From: Pseudoalteromonas rhizosphaerae
Lineage (GTDB): Bacteria > Pseudomonadota > Gammaproteobacteria > Enterobacterales > Alteromonadaceae
Assembly (NCBI RefSeq): GCF_902498845.1
Contig: NZ_CABVLM010000017.1
Coordinates: 1 to 64,000 of the forward strand
DNA: 64,000 bases
Direction: 5' to 3'
Part shown: in pieces, positions 62,045 through 64,000 of the stretch
How positions within the stretch are numbered: position 1 is the first letter of the stretch
Layout: the number at the start of each line of letters is the position of its first letter
Made by a program: the position numbers and the translations under genes
Notes under the pieces: generated by a model
The model's database searches: none
Seen by the model: the letters and a program-made list of their open reading frames with translations, nothing else
Told to the model about the DNA's origin: nothing

Positions 62045-62347
62045 ATGACTATCGACTTTGCAGCTATGGCTAATAACGTAGAGCATGCTGAGCAGCTATT
62101 AAAAATTTTAGCAAATAAAAACCGTTTAATGATTTTGTGCTCTTTGCAGGGGCGTGAAATGAGTGTTTCTGAATTAAATGCGGCTGTACCATTGGCACAG
62201 TCTGCTTTATCGCAGCATTTGGCTGCACTACGAAAAGCAAATATTGTTAGTACTCGTCGCGAAAGCCAGACCATCTATTATCGGGTGATTAACGACAACG
62301 CACAGGCTATGTTAGCCACGCTCTATGGTTTATTTTGTAAGGAATAA
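62045..62347 (+). CDS. ArsR-family repressor, persulfide-sensor type (BigR/SqrR/YgaV)
   Basis: A 100-residue winged-helix repressor. The helix-turn-helix covers about 40-64 (SVSELNAAVPLAQSALSQHLAALRKANIV). It has just two cysteines, Cys32 and Cys98, 66 residues apart; this is the spacing of the sensing pair in SqrR (Cys41/Cys107) and BigR (Cys42/Cys108), and the local sequence LCSLQGREMSVSEL fits that group. It lacks the metal-binding motifs of ArsR/SmtB. It faces the rhodanese unit and runs four bases ahead of an RND permease gene. Confidence 0.85.
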   Translation: MTIDFAAMANNVEHAEQLLKILANKNRLMILCSLQGREMSVSELNAAVPLAQSALSQHLAALRKANIVSTRRESQTIYYRVINDNAQAMLATLYGLFCKE

Positions 62348-62351
62348 CCAA

Positions 62352-64000
62352 ATGGATAAGCTCGACAGTGCAGTAAAAAATAGTCTTAACGGGCGTATTC
62401 CTATCATTATTTTTGTAATGGCTGTGTTGCTTGGCATTATGGCTTTACAGCAAACTCCCCGTGAAGAAGAACCGCAAATAGTGGTGCCGATGCTGGATAT
62501 TTATGTCTCAGCTCCTAACATTGAAGCTCCCGAAGTGGCAAGGCTGGTCACGCAACCACTCGAAAAGTTATTGGCGCAATTACGCGGTGTTGAGCATATT
62601 TATTCAACCACACAAAGTAATGGCACTGTGGTGACATTGCGCTTTACTGTGGGTCATGATCGTGAACAAGCAATCCTCGATACTTACGCCAAACTATATA
62701 GTTATCAACATACCATGGCGTCATTTATTAGCTCATGGCAGGTGCGCCCGGTCGAAGTAAATGACGTGCCGATTGTGATGCTAGGCTTATTTAGTAAAGA
62801 TCCTAAATTATATAACGACTATGAGTTAACCCGTTTTGCTAACGAAATTGCGAATAGTTTACAGCGCATAGAAAACACCAGTGAAGTTAAAGTGATTGCT
62901 GGGCGCAAACGCACTTTAACGGTCAATTTAGATGCGACGGCCCTAGCAGCTCATCAAACTACGCTCAGCGATGTTTATTATGCACTGAGTGTATCTAATC
63001 AATTATCTCAGGTTGGCAGTGTTGTTAATGCAGAGCAACAAATCATGCTACAAGCTGGTGATGTGTTACGAACAAAAGCCGCGATTGAGCAGCTTGTTGT
63101 AAATGTTATTAACGGCAAAAGTGTTTATTTAAAAGATATTGCAAAAGTACTCGATGGACCAAGTGAGCCTGAAAATTATCAGTGGCTAGCGCAATCTGAT
63201 ACCACACAAGAGCATCCTTTAGTCACCTTAAGTGTTGCTAAAAAAGCGGGCACAAATGCAGTCGCGGTCGCAAATGATGTACACGCAATGATGGCTGATT
63301 TAAAAACTAATTTTTTACCTTCGCAAATAGATTACACAATACTTAGAGATTACGGGCAAACCGCTAACGAAAAAGTGAATAATTTAACCTCAAGCTTAGT
63401 GTTTGCGGTATTTACCGTAGTGATTTTTGTTGGTGTATTTTTAGGCTGGCGAGCCGCTATCGTTGTTGGTTTAGCTGTGCCAATTTGTTATGGCATAACC
63501 TTAAGCCTCGATTTTGCGTTTGGTTACACCATTAACCGAGTAACGTTATTTGCATTGATATTATCACTGGGCTTGCTGGTGGATGATCCGATAACGGGCA
63601 TTGATAATATTAGCCGTTTTTTACAAAACAAAGACAATAAAAAACAACAGATTGTCGCTGCAATGAGCGAAATACGTGGTGCATTATTAATGTCGACACT
63701 GACCATCATGGTGGCTTTTATTCCTTTGGCTTATATCACTGGCATGATGGGCCCATATATGGCACCAATGGCATTTAATGTGCCTGTAAGCGTGATGGTC
63801 TCAACCATTGTGGCATTCTTTGTAACTCCTTGGCTTGCCATGAAGTTATTAAAACAACCGGTTGTTGAGCACAATGATTTAACTTCCCCTAAAGTAGCTA
63901 TTTATGAACGCTTATTAACGCCTTTACTGGCCAGTAAAGGGCGCGCAAAACTGATTTTATGGGCAACCTTAGGATTATTTATTATCAGTGCATTGCTGCC
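62352..64000 (+). CDS. RND efflux permease (partial, cut by window edge)
   Basis: An open frame of 549 codons to the window end, starting ATG four bases after the ArsR-family stop. The protein has a cytoplasmic N-terminus, a first membrane helix (about 16-34), PREEEPQIVVPML and the porter domains, then membrane helices with the TM4 motif GLLVDDP holding Asp411-Asp412, the proton-relay pair of RND pumps. AAGGAATAACCAA supports the start. No membrane-fusion-protein gene precedes it, which is unusual; it may follow outside the window. The substrate is unknown. Confidence 0.88.
   Translation, partial: MDKLDSAVKNSLNGRIPIIIFVMAVLLGIMALQQTPREEEPQIVVPMLDIYVSAPNIEAPEVARLVTQPLEKLLAQLRGVEHIYSTTQSNGTVVTLRFTVGHDREQAILDTYAKLYSYQHTMASFISSWQVRPVEVNDVPIVMLGLFSKDPKLYNDYELTRFANEIANSLQRIENTSEVKVIAGRKRTLTVNLDATALAAHQTTLSDVYYALSVSNQLSQVGSVVNAEQQIMLQAGDVLRTKAAIEQLVVNVINGKSVYLKDIAKVLDGPSEPENYQWLAQSDTTQEHPLVTLSVAKKAGTNAVAVANDVHAMMADLKTNFLPSQIDYTILRDYGQTANEKVNNLTSSLVFAVFTVVIFVGVFLGWRAAIVVGLAVPICYGITLSLDFAFGYTINRVTLFALILSLGLLVDDPITGIDNISRFLQNKDNKKQQIVAAMSEIRGALLMSTLTIMVAFIPLAYITGMMGPYMAPMAFNVPVSVMVSTIVAFFVTPWLAMKLLKQPVVEHNDLTSPKVAIYERLLTPLLASKGRAKLILWATLGLFIISALL

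Overview
The window looks like the chromosome of a marine gammaproteobacterium of the order Alteromonadales, most likely Pseudoalteromonas or a close relative. This rests on gene-order blocks (greB/ompR-envZ, a bioH-gntX-nfuA remnant, yrfG/nudE, divergent speE/speA), moderate A+T content, initiator-tRNA repeats, and a LodA/LodB-type quinoprotein oxidase pair of the kind known from Marinomonas and Pseudoalteromonas. The assignment is an inference from gene content; no alignment was run.

Layout. 1-610: end of an rRNA operon (23S tail, 5S, terminator) followed by a decayed copy of the 5S tail and terminator. 730-6959: a CheW-CZB fusion, then the minus-strand run uvrD-tmcA-substrate-binding protein with overlapping ends and a LexA-type box upstream of uvrD. 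7287-10867: a small membrane protein, YacL, an all-alpha dUTPase, YrfG, NudE and CysQ. 10905-11800: three identical initiator tRNA-fMet genes with three decayed tRNA pieces and duplicated terminators. 11825-19076: nfuA, a large secreted M14 peptidase, gntX, bioH, a two-gene unit with an SprA-related protease-like protein, and an outer-membrane barrel. 19141-25428: tex, a CBS protein, a small secreted protein, greB, ompR-envZ.

25415-29597 holds the most unusual locus: a 1000-residue protein that joins an N-terminal catalase-like haem domain to a LodA-like tryptophylquinone oxidase, followed by its LodB-like flavoprotein maturase. 30102-35869: a GH97 alpha-glucosidase, then a cupredoxin / outer-membrane protein / chemoreceptor run. 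35932-36140 is a MITE-like element. 36146-43464: speE, speA, an acyltransferase, an MscS-type channel, a chromate transporter and a family-3 solute-binding protein. 43542-47433: an OmpA-type lipoprotein, an 18-copy heptanucleotide array that runs into the stop codon of an ABC exporter, DUF3224, DUF4177 and LysE genes.

47737-54951 is an alpha-glucan locus (TonB-dependent receptor plus pullulanase lipoprotein). An identical 15-bp near-palindrome lies upstream of both this operon and the distant GH97 gene, suggesting one split alpha-glucan regulon. 55079-57353: a methionine-type unit (homocysteine S-methyltransferase plus APC permease) with a MetJ-type operator. 57569-61300: a PH-domain protein, an EamA transporter and a Tat-exported PhoD phosphatase. 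61380-64000: a rhodanese and a DUF2892 membrane protein (a split YgaP), divergent from an ArsR-family repressor with the cysteine pair of persulfide sensors, which runs into an RND permease cut by the window edge. No prophage, transposase gene, CRISPR array or defence island was seen.
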